64,000 nt of DNA from Streptomyces sp. Je 1-369. Lineage in GTDB: Bacteria > Actinomycetota > Actinomycetes > Streptomycetales > Streptomycetaceae. The notes under the pieces are model-generated. The model was not told the DNA's origin, made no database searches, and worked only from the letters and a program-made list of their open reading frames with translations. How positions within the stretch are numbered: the stretch's first letter is position 1; every line of letters starts with the position of its first letter. Location of the stretch: contig NZ_CP101750.1 in NCBI RefSeq assembly GCF_026810505.1, positions 3,811,254 to 3,875,253 of the forward strand, in the 5' to 3' direction. Of the stretch, positions 23,164 through 32,197 are shown piece after piece. Position numbers and translations under genes: made by a program.

Positions 23164-25845
23164 TCAGCCGACCCGGGTCAGCTTGGCGCCGAAGCCCGGT
23201 TCGGCGAGGTCCTTCTGCAGCGCCACCGGCACCTCTACGGCATCACCCTTGCCGTCACCGACGTGCAGCACACCGACCTCGGTGCCCGCCTTCGCCGTGT
23301 TCGGGATGGTCTTGCCCTTCATGTCGTCGAGCTCCAGCTTGACGGTCAGGCCCGACCAGCCGGCCGCGGAGACGTCCTTGGTGGCGACGACCGGAGTCGT
23401 CCCGCCGAGTCCGTCGTCGACCTGCCCGACGACCTCACCCTTCTTCACGATCGTCTTGGCCTTGAGGGCGTCCTGCCCGGCCGCGATCAGATTCTTGGTG
23501 ACCTCGGTGACCTTGTCGATGTTGGCGACGCCGTTGCTGCCGTACTGGCCGAGGGCGGCACCGATGATCGTCTGCGTCTTGCCGCCGACCTTCTTCTCCG
23601 CGGCGAAGAGGATGTTGCCGCCGGCCGCGGTGGTGGTGCCGGTCTTGATGCCGATGGCGACGGTCGGGACGAGCTTGAAGAAGTTCGTCTGCTTCTCGTT
23701 GTTGAGGTCCGTGTAGCTCGGCTGGCGGGAGATCTCGTTGAAGACGGGGTTCTCCATCGCCGCGCGGCCCAGCTTCACCAGGTCCTCGGCGGTGGACACG
23801 GTCGTCTTGTCCAGGCCGCTGGGGTCCGTGTAGTGGGTGTTCTTCATCCCCAGCTCCTTGGCGGTCTTGTTCATCTTCTCGACGAACGCGTCCTCGGAGC
23901 CGCTCTTGGTGTCCCAGCGTGCGAGCAGCTTGGCGATGTTGTTCGCCGACGGGAGCATGACCGCCTGCAGCGCCTCGTACTCGCTGATCTTCTGACCCTC
24001 GGTGACCTTGACGACCGACTCGTTGGCCGGCTTGCCGGTCTCGTAGTGCTTCTGGGCCGCGGCGTCGACGGGGATCTTCGGGCCGTCCTTGCCCTTCTCC
24101 AGCGGGTGGTCCCGCAGGATCAGGTAGACCGTCATGACCTTCGCGATGCTCGCGATCGGCACGGGCTTCTGCTCACCCGACGTACCGAACGTGCCGATGC
24201 CGTTGACGTCCATCGCGGCCTGGCCGTCGGCCGGCCACGGCACGTCCGGCTTGCCGCCCTCGAACTTCACGGTCTGCTGCGCGGTGAGCTGCAGGGTGGG
24301 CGTCGGGAGCGGCCGCACGGCCTGTACGACTGCAAAGACGACCAGCAGGAGCAGGACCAGCGGCGTCCAGATCTTGACCCGGCGCACGGCCGTCCGAACC
24401 GGGGTCTCGGGCGGCGGCGGGGTGTTGGTCAGCTCGGCGAGCAGGTCGATCGGCGGCTTCGGCGGCAGCGGCTGCTGCGTGGTGCGCTCGACCGGGGGCG
24501 GGACGGCGGGGCCCGCGGGGGCCTTGGGGACGGCGTTGGCCTGGGGGGCCTTGGGCGCGGGGCCCTTGGGTGCGGGCACCTTGGGCTCGACCCTGGGCTC
24601 GCCCTTCGCCCCCGGCTTCGCCTTCGGCTCGTCGAGCGGCTTCAGCGCGACGAACTTACTGGTCCGCTCGGCGTCACCCTCGGGCTTTGCAGTCCCCTTT
24701 GCGCCTTCACCCAGCTTGAGCATGGTGGTGGGCTGATCAACGGCCTTGCCGGTGGCCTCCGGGACAGTCGGAGCCTTGAACACGGCGGTGGCCTGGTCGA
24801 CACCGGTGGACCTGGCGTCATCGGCGTCGGCCTGGGCCGGGTCGTCCTCGGCGGAGGCGGCGGGTTCGGGAGCGGGGTCGGACTCCGGCTCGACACCGGC
24901 CTCGGACACGGGCACGGGCACGGGCTTCGGCCCGAGCCTGCCCTCGCCCTTGGGCGCGGCCTCAGCCTTCGGCTCGGGCTCGGACTTGGCCTCAGCCTTC
25001 GGCACGGATTCGTGCTCGGCCTCGGACGCGGGCTTGACCTCAGCCCTCGGCTCGGAACCAGCCGTCGCCTCGGCCCCGGACTTGACCTCAGCCGTCCGCT
25101 CGGGTCCGGACTTGGCCTCAGCCTTCGACACGGATCCGGGCTTCGCCTCGGGCTCGGGCTTGGCTTCAGCCTTCGGCTCGGGACCAGCCGTCGCCCCGGC
25201 CCCGGACTTAGCCTCAGCCTTCGGCTCGGATTCGGGCTTGGCCTCGGATTCGGACTTGGCCTCAGCCTTCGGCTCGGATTCGGGGTCGGCCTCGGATCCG
25301 CGCTTCGCCTCGGCCCCGGGCTTCGCCTCAGCCGTCCGCTCGGGTCCGAGCTTCGGCTTCGCCTCGGCCTTCGGGTCGGGCTTCGGCTCCGGGGTCGTGG
25401 GAGCCGCGGGCTCGTCGTCGGTCGCATCGGACCCGACGGCAGCTTCGGCCCTGTCCGACTCTTCGGGCTTGCCCGAAGAGTCGGGCTTGCCCGATGCTTC
25501 CGACGTCGACTCGGAGCCGGGCTCCGGGTCGTCGGACGTGGCGACCCACGCCGCCACCGCGTTCCGCAGCCGCGCGTCCCCGTTGGGCTCGGGCGCCCCC
25601 GCCGCCCCCCGCTCCTCCGGTCGGTCGTCCGCCGCGTCGGAACCGGCCGCCGCCTCGGCGACGTCCTTCGTCGAGAAGACGGCGGTCGCCCGGTCCTCCG
25701 GGATCTCGTCCCGCACCTGCGGTGTCTCACGCGTCATCGCGAGACGCGGGTCGCGTTCCTCCGGCGCCGGCCCGGAGGTCTCCTCCGGGGTCGGGTTCCC
25801 CGACGACTTCCGCTGCTTCGATCTGTCGGGGGTCTCGCCCGCCAC
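23164..25845 (-). CDS. D-alanyl-D-alanine carboxypeptidase (S11) with long cytosolic low-complexity region
   Basis: An 893-residue protein. Residues 1-485 are a low-complexity region rich in Glu, Ala, Pro and Lys, with degenerate EPKAEAKS units, then one membrane helix (about 488-512, IWTPLVLLLLVVFAVV). The extracytoplasmic S11 carboxypeptidase has SIAK near 563, SANN, and KTGTTT near 733, followed by the C-terminal beta domain. The reaction is removal of the terminal D-Ala of peptidoglycan pentapeptides. The GTG at 25845 is chosen because GAGGAGG lies 5 nt upstream; the ATG at 25866 lacks a site. The domain is otherwise like DacA, so the extension is the oddity. Confidence 0.85.
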   Translation of the reverse strand: MAGETPDRSKQRKSSGNPTPEETSGPAPEERDPRLAMTRETPQVRDEIPEDRATAVFSTKDVAEAAAGSDAADDRPEERGAAGAPEPNGDARLRNAVAAWVATSDDPEPGSESTSEASGKPDSSGKPEESDRAEAAVGSDATDDEPAAPTTPEPKPDPKAEAKPKLGPERTAEAKPGAEAKRGSEADPESEPKAEAKSESEAKPESEPKAEAKSGAGATAGPEPKAEAKPEPEAKPGSVSKAEAKSGPERTAEVKSGAEATAGSEPRAEVKPASEAEHESVPKAEAKSEPEPKAEAAPKGEGRLGPKPVPVPVSEAGVEPESDPAPEPAASAEDDPAQADADDARSTGVDQATAVFKAPTVPEATGKAVDQPTTMLKLGEGAKGTAKPEGDAERTSKFVALKPLDEPKAKPGAKGEPRVEPKVPAPKGPAPKAPQANAVPKAPAGPAVPPPVERTTQQPLPPKPPIDLLAELTNTPPPPETPVRTAVRRVKIWTPLVLLLLVVFAVVQAVRPLPTPTLQLTAQQTVKFEGGKPDVPWPADGQAAMDVNGIGTFGTSGEQKPVPIASIAKVMTVYLILRDHPLEKGKDGPKIPVDAAAQKHYETGKPANESVVKVTEGQKISEYEALQAVMLPSANNIAKLLARWDTKSGSEDAFVEKMNKTAKELGMKNTHYTDPSGLDKTTVSTAEDLVKLGRAAMENPVFNEISRQPSYTDLNNEKQTNFFKLVPTVAIGIKTGTTTAAGGNILFAAEKKVGGKTQTIIGAALGQYGSNGVANIDKVTEVTKNLIAAGQDALKAKTIVKKGEVVGQVDDGLGGTTPVVATKDVSAAGWSGLTVKLELDDMKGKTIPNTAKAGTEVGVLHVGDGKGDAVEVPVALQKDLAEPGFGAKLTRVG
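24861..25400 (-). repeat. Degenerate in-frame repeat coding for Glu/Ala/Pro/Lys tract
   Basis: About 540 bp inside the carboxypeptidase gene consist of diverged tandem units of 24-36 bp encoding variants of SEPKAEAKS. The units keep the reading frame and third-position GC, so the tract is translated, and its copy number could vary between strains. Confidence 0.65.
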
Positions 25846-26086
25846 CGATGCCTCCTCGTACGCCATGCCGTTTGCCGATACTGATGCTTGCCGTGTGCTG
25901 ACCGTGCGCCAAATCCGGCCGGACGGCCACTGTCCGAACCGTGTACCAGTGTCCTGTGTGAGGGCTTAACCCCCGTGGTAGACGAGAACGACATACCTAC
26001 TGGTTCCCGTACAACCCGACCACGCGCTCTCGACAGACCAATGTGAGAGGGGTCACCCTGTCATTCATCCACGCGGGGAGGCATGG

Positions 26087-26851
26087 ATGGGCAGGAGCCG
26101 CAGAACAATTCCGGAGGAGCTTCTGCTGCTCGCTTTGGACCCGGCCACGGGTACCACAGCGCAGCCGCAGTCGCTCGACCTCGGTCTGGCCGGAGCACAG
26201 CTAGTGGAGCTGGCGCTGGCCGGACGGATAGCCCCAGACGGGGATCGTATCGCCGTGGTGATGCCACGGCCGACCGGAGATCCGACTCTGGACTCCGCAC
26301 TGGAACTGCTGCGCAGGCGCGGCAGTCCGGTTCGGGCGGTCCACTGGATCGGCGGGCCCCGACTGGGGCTCCGCCAGACGTACCTCTCGCACCTGGAGCG
26401 GTGCGGCATGGTTCATGCCGTGGCGGGACAGATGTGCGGGGTGCTGCCGACGACTCGCTACCAAGCGACGGAGACGGCCATCAGCCGGGAGATCAGGTCC
26501 CGGCTCGATTCGGCGATCCGCACCGGTGTACCGCCGGATCCGCGGACCGCAGCGCTAGCCGCCCTGGCCCACGCGGTCGGTCTCGGCAAGCATCTGTACC
26601 CCGGGAACGAGGGGCGTTCATCGCGCTCCCGGCTCCGGGACCTGATCAGGCACGACCCCATGGGCGGCCTCGTGGCGCACGCCGTGATGGACGTCCAGAA
26701 CGGCGTGGCGGCCCAGCCGCGACGCAGCGCCGCACCCGCGGGTCCCACAGGACCGGGCGGTGGCAGGCAGCCGGCGAGGGCGACAGCGGACCCCGGCGGG
26801 GTGCCGATGCAGCCACGCCACGGATCCATGGCACGCGCCGTCGCCCACTGA
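26087..26851 (+). CDS. GPP34 (GOLPH3-like) family protein
   Basis: A 254-residue protein opening with RRTIPEELLLLALDPATGTT, the conserved N-terminus of bacterial GPP34 proteins. LAGAQLVELALAGRI, then helical segments and LAALAHAVGLGKHLYP, complete the helical fold. Eukaryotic relatives bind phosphatidylinositol-4-phosphate; the bacterial role is unknown. The final 45 residues are a disordered proline/glycine-rich tail. GGGGAG lies 7 nt ahead of the ATG. It is divergent from the carboxypeptidase gene across 241 bp. Confidence 0.85.
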   Translation: MGRSRRTIPEELLLLALDPATGTTAQPQSLDLGLAGAQLVELALAGRIAPDGDRIAVVMPRPTGDPTLDSALELLRRRGSPVRAVHWIGGPRLGLRQTYLSHLERCGMVHAVAGQMCGVLPTTRYQATETAISREIRSRLDSAIRTGVPPDPRTAALAALAHAVGLGKHLYPGNEGRSSRSRLRDLIRHDPMGGLVAHAVMDVQNGVAAQPRRSAAPAGPTGPGGGRQPARATADPGGVPMQPRHGSMARAVAH

Positions 26852-27163
26852 ACACGCTCACCGCTCACACCGGGCACGGCTCAGCACCAGCTCGTCGACG
26901 CACACCAGTTCCACGCGCACCGGCTCCACGCGCACTCGGTTCGTCGACACGCACCATCACCGCGCGACCACGCACCACCGTCGCGTGACCGCTCAGCACC
27001 ACCGCACCAGCGTCGCGCCGCAGTCCCCAGACCCCGGTTCGGGAGCCGCTGGGCCGCGTGGGGCGTGGGGCCGGTTCCGTCCGCAGGACGGCGCCCGGTT
27101 CCCCCGCCCCGCGCGGCCGCCTCACGTTCGCACATCCGCTGTTTCCCAGCGGTGCCGACCACG
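26852..27163. other. Gene-free stretch rich in CAC/CGC words
   Basis: About 310 bp with no convincing gene. The first half is an irregular run of CACC/CGCAC words (26860-27010) that translates to histidine/arginine-rich peptides in several frames, so it is not selected as protein. No clear terminator hairpin is seen for the GPP34 gene. Confidence 0.4.
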
Positions 27164-27191
27164 TTGGTGGCACTCTGCTGAGCAGTAGATA
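27164..27191 (+). promoter_or_regulatory. Sigma-70-like promoter of the DUF5753 regulator gene
   Basis: TTGGTG (27164-27169) and TAGATA (27186-27191) are separated by 16 bp, close to the HrdB consensus. A start of transcription near 27198 would give a leader of about 32 nt containing GGAGG at 27215. Confidence 0.5.
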
Positions 27192-27229
27192 CGCAAAGTA
27201 GAGGAATGCAAGCCGGAGGTGCACGTTCC

Positions 27230-28087
27230 GTGGCGTCCAATGTCAATCCCACCGTCAGGCGGCGCCGGTTGGGCCAGGAGCTCCGTCGGCTCCGTGAGCT
27301 CAAGGGCATGACGGCCGAGGAGGTCGCCGAGCGGCTGCTCGTCTCGCAGTCGAAGATCAGCCGCCTCGAGAACGGCCGCCGCTCGATCAGCCAGCGCGAC
27401 GTCCGCGATCTGTGCGGTGTCTACGAGGTCGAGGACCACCGCGTCGTCGACTCGCTGATGCAAATGGCCAAGGACTCGCGCCAGCAGGGCTGGTGGCACT
27501 CCTTCGGCGACATCCCTTACAGCGTGTACATCGGCCTGGAGACGGACGCCGCGTCCCTGCGTGTGTACGACCCGCAGGTCGTCCCCGGCCTCCTGCAGAC
27601 CCGGGCGTACGCGGAGGCGCTGATCACCGGCGCGCTCCCGGAGACCACGCCGACGGACATCGAGAAGCGCGTCCAGGTGCGCATGCGCCGACAGGACCGC
27701 ATCTCGGCCCCGGAGATGCCGCTGCGCCTGTGGACCGTCCTCGACGAGTCCGCGCTGCGCCGCGTCGTCGGCTCCCGGCACCTGATGCGCGACCAGCTGG
27801 AGCACCTCGTCGAGCAGTCCCAGCTGCCGCACGTGACGGTCCAGGTGATCCCCTTCGAGATGGGCGCGCACCCGGGCCTCAACGGGCAGTACGCGATCCT
27901 GGAGTTCCCCGACGCGGCCGATTCCAGCGTGGTCTACATCGAGGGCGTCACCAGCGACCTGTACCTGGAGAAGGCGAACGACGTGCAGCAGTACAGCGTC
28001 ATGTACGAACACCTGCGGGCGCAGGCGCTGAACGTCGACCAGTCGAGGCAGCTGATCGCGGACATCGCGAAGGACTACGCCCGCTGA
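27230..28087 (+). CDS. XRE-family regulator with DUF5753 domain
   Basis: A 285-residue DNA-binding protein. The N-terminal HTH (LGQELRRLRELKGMTAEEVA ... SQSKISRLENGRR) is followed by the DUF5753 (Scr1-like) ligand/partner domain from about residue 95: VPGLLQTRAYAEALI, then VLDESALRRVVG and IPFEMGAHPG. Streptomyces has many such regulators, each paired with a small DUF397 protein, as here; they are proposed to work as antitoxin-like or growth-phase regulatory pairs. GTG at 27230 is chosen as start because GGAGG lies 10 nt upstream, while for the in-frame ATG at 27206 the purine stretch abuts the codon. Confidence 0.9.
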   Translation: MASNVNPTVRRRRLGQELRRLRELKGMTAEEVAERLLVSQSKISRLENGRRSISQRDVRDLCGVYEVEDHRVVDSLMQMAKDSRQQGWWHSFGDIPYSVYIGLETDAASLRVYDPQVVPGLLQTRAYAEALITGALPETTPTDIEKRVQVRMRRQDRISAPEMPLRLWTVLDESALRRVVGSRHLMRDQLEHLVEQSQLPHVTVQVIPFEMGAHPGLNGQYAILEFPDAADSSVVYIEGVTSDLYLEKANDVQQYSVMYEHLRAQALNVDQSRQLIADIAKDYAR

Positions 28088-28249
28088 GCAAAATTGCCGC
28101 ACGGTACACCCTTGTCACGCCGCCGCGTAACCCCCCACTGGAATATGCCATCCGGTCGAGTGAACGGTCCCTTCACGCCACGAGGTTGGCGAGTAGCGTC
28201 ATTCACGCCATCGAGCAGCAACTCATCGACTGGATAGACCGGAGCGGAC

Positions 28250-28459
28250 ATGGCGATTCAGCAGGGTACTTCGCACACGTGGGTCAAGTCTTCCTATTCC
28301 ACCGGGAACGGTGCGTGTGTCGAGGTCAAATCACCGGTGCGGCAGGGGATCTCCGTGCGCGACTCGAAGGTCGTGGAGGGCCCGGTCCTCGCCTTCCCCG
28401 CCGCTTCGTGGAACGCGTTCGTCAGTGAGGTGGGCAGGGGGGCCGCCGGCCTCGCGTGA
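28250..28459 (+). CDS. DUF397 small protein
   Basis: A 69-residue protein with the DUF397 signature: WVKSSYSTGNGACVEV near the N-terminus, VRDSK in the middle and FPAASWNAFV near the C-terminus. It is the usual partner of the DUF5753 regulator 162 bp upstream. DUF397 proteins are the effector or toxin-like half of the proposed pair, though the activity is not established. GGAG lies near the ATG. Confidence 0.9.
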   Translation: MAIQQGTSHTWVKSSYSTGNGACVEVKSPVRQGISVRDSKVVEGPVLAFPAASWNAFVSEVGRGAAGLA

Positions 28460-28562
28460 GAACGCAGCGCACATCGACAGGGATATCGGCGCAGCAGAAC
28501 AACCGCACAGGCACCACCTTCATGAGCCCTCTCGACTGGCCCGCCGTCCCGGCCGAGGGGGC

Positions 28563-28581
28563 TCGGCCCTGCCCGGGCCGA
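28563..28581. terminator. Short hairpin between convergent genes
   Basis: TCGGCCC and GGGCCGA enclose a 5-nt loop, between the stop codons of the DUF397 gene and the dimeric-barrel gene. It may terminate both transcripts. Confidence 0.45.
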
Positions 28582-28588
28582 ACCGGCG

Positions 28589-29464
28589 TCACCTCAGGGC
28601 GTCGACGTACAGATCCGTGCCCGGCACCGTGGGGATGAACGGCGCCACCAGCTCCACCCGCCCGAGCCCCGACCCCGCGACCGCCTCCTCGCGCCCGGTG
28701 AAGTACGCCTCCCAGCAGTCCCGCGGATCCTCCTGGAGGAACCACAGCAGCGTCAGCCGGGTGTCCACGCCCTCGACCTGTTTCACGTACGTCATCCGGT
28801 CCCCCGGCAGCGGCGTCGGCCGGAACAGCGTGACCATGGCGGCGGGCGATCCGGTGAGCACCCGCGGCAGGTGCCGGGACCGCAGCCATTCGAGGAGTTC
28901 GCCGCGCTGCCGCGCCCCCTCGGCGTCGACGACTTCGAGGACCAGGCCCTTGTACGGGTGGTCGAGGGCGTGGAAGTCGCGGGGGCCCGCGGCGCCGTCG
29001 CGGTAGACGGTCGCCTCGTGGTCCTGGAAGGCGGTGAAGACGTGGGTGCGGGCCTGGTGGACGCGGCCGTCGCGGTTGAGGCGCTTGTTGATGCCGACGG
29101 TCCACTTCATGTGGTCGTCGTAGCGCCCTTCGGTCACCCAGTACGTGGAGAGGTAGCACCCCGCGGTGACGGGCTCGGCGATCGCGGACTTGTCGGGGTA
29201 GCGCAGGAGCTGGAGGTCGCGGGTGGCCACCCAGCGGCGCCCCGCGTACATCCAGGGCATGGCCATCGCGCCCGCGTAGTAGTGGTCGTCCTCGTACCAG
29301 CGGTTGTACGCGAACTCGTGCCCCGGGTGCGGCTCGACCATGGTGATCAGGGCGTGGCCCGGGTGGACGCCGTAGGGGCCGACGGCGGCCAGCTCGGCGT
29401 AGACGTCGCTCCGGGTGTCCGCGCGGGTGCCTTCGCGGGTGCCCTCGACGGGGTCATCACTCAC
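28589..29464 (-). CDS. Double dimeric alpha/beta-barrel (EthD-like) protein
   Basis: A 291-residue cytosolic protein. The first half (GHALITMVEPHPGHEFAYNR, then WYEDDHYY, a segment common in EthD-like and muconolactone-isomerase-like barrels) and the second half (PRVLTGSPAAMVTLFRPTP, then WEAYF) look like two ferredoxin-like units. The family occurs beside oxidoreductases in catabolic loci. I take the GTG at 29464 as start because GGAAGAG precedes it, although the frame opens at 29494. It is divergent from an SDR gene, and the shared upstream region holds a TGACGNNNCGTCA palindrome. The reaction is unknown. Confidence 0.55.
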   Translation of the reverse strand: MSDDPVEGTREGTRADTRSDVYAELAAVGPYGVHPGHALITMVEPHPGHEFAYNRWYEDDHYYAGAMAMPWMYAGRRWVATRDLQLLRYPDKSAIAEPVTAGCYLSTYWVTEGRYDDHMKWTVGINKRLNRDGRVHQARTHVFTAFQDHEATVYRDGAAGPRDFHALDHPYKGLVLEVVDAEGARQRGELLEWLRSRHLPRVLTGSPAAMVTLFRPTPLPGDRMTYVKQVEGVDTRLTLLWFLQEDPRDCWEAYFTGREEAVAGSGLGRVELVAPFIPTVPGTDLYVDALR

Positions 29465-29532
29465 GTCTCTTCCCTTCCTTCCTCTTCCGTCCACTACCGT
29501 CCTCTTCCTTCCTCCGATGCACGCCCATACCC

Positions 29533-29545
29533 TGACGGGCCGTCA
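29533..29545. promoter_or_regulatory. TGACGNNNCGTCA operator, copy 1
   Basis: TGACGGGCCGTCA, extended by one base on each side (CTGACGGGCCGTCAG), lies in the 110-bp divergent region between the dimeric-barrel gene and the SDR gene. The same 13-bp palindrome recurs at four other places in this window, all upstream of genes of similar catabolic type. It has the size and symmetry of a TetR-family operator. Confidence 0.6.
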
Positions 29546-29574
29546 GCAAATTTGCCAGAGCCGGGAGGCACCCC

Positions 29575-30369
29575 ATGCAGCCGTCGCTCCTCGAGGGGAA
29601 GACCGTCGTCGTCTCGGGCGTCGGCGCCGGGCTCGGCCATCAGGTCGCGGCGGCCGTGGTGCGCGACGGCGGGCACGCCGTACTCGGGGCGCGCACGGAG
29701 GCGAACCTCGCGAAGACGGCCGCCGAGCTCGACCCCGAAGGCACCCGCATCGCCCACCAGGCCACCGACATCACCGACGAGCGGCAGTGCGAGGCGCTTG
29801 CGGCACTGGCCGTCGAACGGTTCGGCGGGATCGACGCGGTCGTCCATGTCGCCGCGTGGGACAGCTACTTCGGCGGACTGGAGGACGCGGATTTCGCCAC
29901 CTGGGAGCAAGTCGTCAACGTCAATCTCCTCGGCACCCTGCGCATGACGCGCGCCTGCCTGCCGGCGCTCAGGGGGCGGGCAGGCGGTTCGGTGGTGTTC
30001 ATCGGGACGCAGTCGGCGATCGCGGCGCCCTCGCAGGTGCGCCAGGCGGCGTACGGGGCGTCGAAGGGGGCGCTGACCTCGGCCATGTACTCGCTGGCCC
30101 ATGAGCTCGGCCCTGACCGCATCCGGGTCAACACCGTGCTGCCCGGCTGGATGTGGGGGCCGCCGGTCGAGGCGTACGTCCAGTTCACCGCGCACACCGA
30201 GGGCGTACCGGAGGACGAGGTGCGGGACCGTCTCGCGGCGCGCATGGCGCTGCCGGAGCTGGCCACGGACGCGGACGTGGCGGACGCCGTGGTGTTCCTT
30301 GCGTCGGACCGGGCGCGGTCGATCACGGGCCAGTCGCTGCTGGTCAACGCGGGGGAGATCATGCGGTAA
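29575..30369 (+). CDS. Short-chain dehydrogenase/reductase (SDR)
   Basis: A 264-residue classical SDR. The cofactor loop is VVSGVGAGLG (a TGxxxGxG variant with Ser and Val), and the catalytic Tyr-Lys pair is in YGASKGAL, with IGTQSAIAAPSQ holding the serine. The C-terminal RSITGQSLLVNAGEIMR is typical. It oxidises or reduces an alcohol/ketone with NAD(P); the substrate is unknown. GGGAGG precedes the ATG. It is divergent from the dimeric-barrel gene under a shared palindrome, and a terminator follows directly. Confidence 0.9.
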   Translation: MQPSLLEGKTVVVSGVGAGLGHQVAAAVVRDGGHAVLGARTEANLAKTAAELDPEGTRIAHQATDITDERQCEALAALAVERFGGIDAVVHVAAWDSYFGGLEDADFATWEQVVNVNLLGTLRMTRACLPALRGRAGGSVVFIGTQSAIAAPSQVRQAAYGASKGALTSAMYSLAHELGPDRIRVNTVLPGWMWGPPVEAYVQFTAHTEGVPEDEVRDRLAARMALPELATDADVADAVVFLASDRARSITGQSLLVNAGEIMR

Positions 30370-30391
30370 GCACGGTCGCGAGGGCGCACGG

Positions 30392-30423
30392 AGGCCGTAC
30401 GGGAGACAACTCCCGTACGGCCT
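30392..30423 (+). terminator. Perfect 14-bp hairpin terminator
   Basis: AGGCCGTACGGGAG (30392-30405) and its exact complement (30410-30423) enclose ACAA. It starts 23 bp after the SDR stop codon and ends in CCTTCGT. Confidence 0.85.
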
Positions 30424-30614
30424 TCGTGCGTTCGGGTCCCCACCCCCGTCTGGACATGTATATGAACGCAGGTCAGTGAACAGAACGATTTTACCTGCTC
30501 TTGACCTAGCGACAGGTTGTCGCCGACGTACGCCCGAACCCACGATGAGCGGGCACTTCTGGGCCGCTCTCGTCCCCATCGGCCCGTTCACCAGGCGGAC
30601 CCCTGGAGGGCCAT

Positions 30615-32171
30615 ATGAACAGTCTCGACTGGGCGGTGCTCATCGGCTACTTCGGCGTGATGGTCGCGATCGGCGTGTGGTCCCACAAGCGGGTCGACAA
30701 CGTCAGCGACTTCTTCACGGCCGGCGGAAAGATGCCGTGGTGGCTGTCCGGCATCTCGCACCACATGTCGGGCTACAGCGCGGTGATGTTCACCGGGTAC
30801 GCGGGCATCGCCTACACCTACGGCGTGACGTCCTTCGTCACCTGGTCCTTCCCCATCGCGCTCGGCATCGCCATCGGCGCCCGGCTCTTCGCCCCCCGCA
30901 TCAACCGGCTGCGCTCACGCCTGCACGTGGCCTCTCCGCTGGAGTACCTGAAGAACCGCTACAACCTGCCCACCCAGCAGGCCCTCGCCTGGTCGGGCAT
31001 GCTCCTGAAGATCGTGGACGTGGGCGCCAAGTGGGCGGCGATCGCCACCCTGCTCTCCGTCTTCACCGGCGCCTCCCTCAACCAGGGCATCCTCATCACC
31101 GGCGTCATCACGGCGATCTACTGCACCATCGGCGGGCTCTGGGCCGACGCGCTGACCGAACTGGGCCAGTTCATCATCCAGCTCCTCGCGGGCATCGCCA
31201 TGTTCGTGGCGGTCGTCGCGAAACTCGGGCCGCACGGCGGGTTCTTCGGCGTCTGGGACGAGCCCGCGCTCGCGGGCCACGGCAAGCCGCTGGTCGGTCC
31301 CTACGGAACGGTCTTCCTGCTCGCGTTCCTGTTCATCAAGCTCTTCGAGTACAACGGCGGCATGCTCAACCAGGCGCAGCGCTACATGGCGACCGCCAAC
31401 GCCAAGGAGGCCGCGCGCTCCGCGAAGCTCTCCGCGATCCTGTGGCTCGTCTGGCCCGTCGTCCTCTTCTTCCCCATGTGGATGTCGCCGCTCCTCGTCG
31501 ACGCGAAGAAGCCCGACGGCTCGGACGCGTACGCCCTGATGACCGAACAGCTGCTGCCGCACGGCCTGTTGGGTCTGGTCATCGTCGGCTTCTTCTCGCA
31601 CACCATGGCCATGTGCTCCTCCGACGCCAACGCGATCGCGGCGGTCTTCACCCGGGACGTGGCGCCCGCGTTCTCCGCGAAGGCGCGGGCCTGGACCGAC
31701 CGCAAGGGCCTGATCGCGGCCCGTCTCACCACGGTGGTCTTCCTCGGCCTGTCCATGGCGGTGGCGACACAGGTCAACTCCCCCGCCTTCAAGGACATCA
31801 TCACGGTCGTCATCAAGTGGGTCGCCGGTCTGATGGGGCCGATCGCGATCCCGATGATGCTGGGCCTGCTGCGCACGTTCCGCAAATCCGGGCCGACGGC
31901 GGCGCTGACCAGCTGGGCGGCCGGACTCTTCGCCTTCTACCTGGTCAACTACCCCATCGACAAGGCGATCGAGGGCGGTGTCGCGCTCCAGTACCAGGTG
32001 TCGATCCCGCTGGCCGTCTCCCTCGTCCTCTACATCGTCATCGGCTACGTGAAGCCGGAGGACACGCCGGAGCGGGACGCGCTCATCGAGCGCATCAATT
32101 CGGACGACGACTCCGGCGCGGCCGTGGTGCCCGCGCCTTCGCAGCCGCGGGGGGACGCGGTTGCCCCGTAG
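30615..32171 (+). CDS. Sodium:solute symporter (SSS family)
   Basis: A 518-residue integral membrane transporter with about 13 helices. The N-terminal VSDFFTAGGKMPWW, then MSGYSAVMFTGYAGIAYTYG, match the conserved first helices of the sodium/solute symporter family, as does LTELGQFIIQLLAG in the middle. Substrates in the family include sugars, vitamins and monocarboxylates; this one cannot be assigned. The cytosolic C-terminus is a short acidic tail. GGAGGGCC precedes the ATG. It is monocistronic, with converging neighbours. Confidence 0.9.
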   Translation: MNSLDWAVLIGYFGVMVAIGVWSHKRVDNVSDFFTAGGKMPWWLSGISHHMSGYSAVMFTGYAGIAYTYGVTSFVTWSFPIALGIAIGARLFAPRINRLRSRLHVASPLEYLKNRYNLPTQQALAWSGMLLKIVDVGAKWAAIATLLSVFTGASLNQGILITGVITAIYCTIGGLWADALTELGQFIIQLLAGIAMFVAVVAKLGPHGGFFGVWDEPALAGHGKPLVGPYGTVFLLAFLFIKLFEYNGGMLNQAQRYMATANAKEAARSAKLSAILWLVWPVVLFFPMWMSPLLVDAKKPDGSDAYALMTEQLLPHGLLGLVIVGFFSHTMAMCSSDANAIAAVFTRDVAPAFSAKARAWTDRKGLIAARLTTVVFLGLSMAVATQVNSPAFKDIITVVIKWVAGLMGPIAIPMMLGLLRTFRKSGPTAALTSWAAGLFAFYLVNYPIDKAIEGGVALQYQVSIPLAVSLVLYIVIGYVKPEDTPERDALIERINSDDDSGAAVVPAPSQPRGDAVAP

Positions 32172-32197
32172 GGGGCGGGGCTCGAACCCCGCGCCCC
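32172..32197. terminator. Hairpin between convergent transporter genes
   Basis: A G-rich arm after the symporter stop and a C-rich arm (with one bulged base) enclose CTCGAA, filling the 26 bp between the symporter gene and the MFS gene. It probably serves both directions. Confidence 0.6.

Noticed and set aside
26852..27010. A histidine-rich coding region
   Set aside because: The CAC-rich run is equally open in several frames, lacks a start with a ribosome-binding site and has no codon-position bias.
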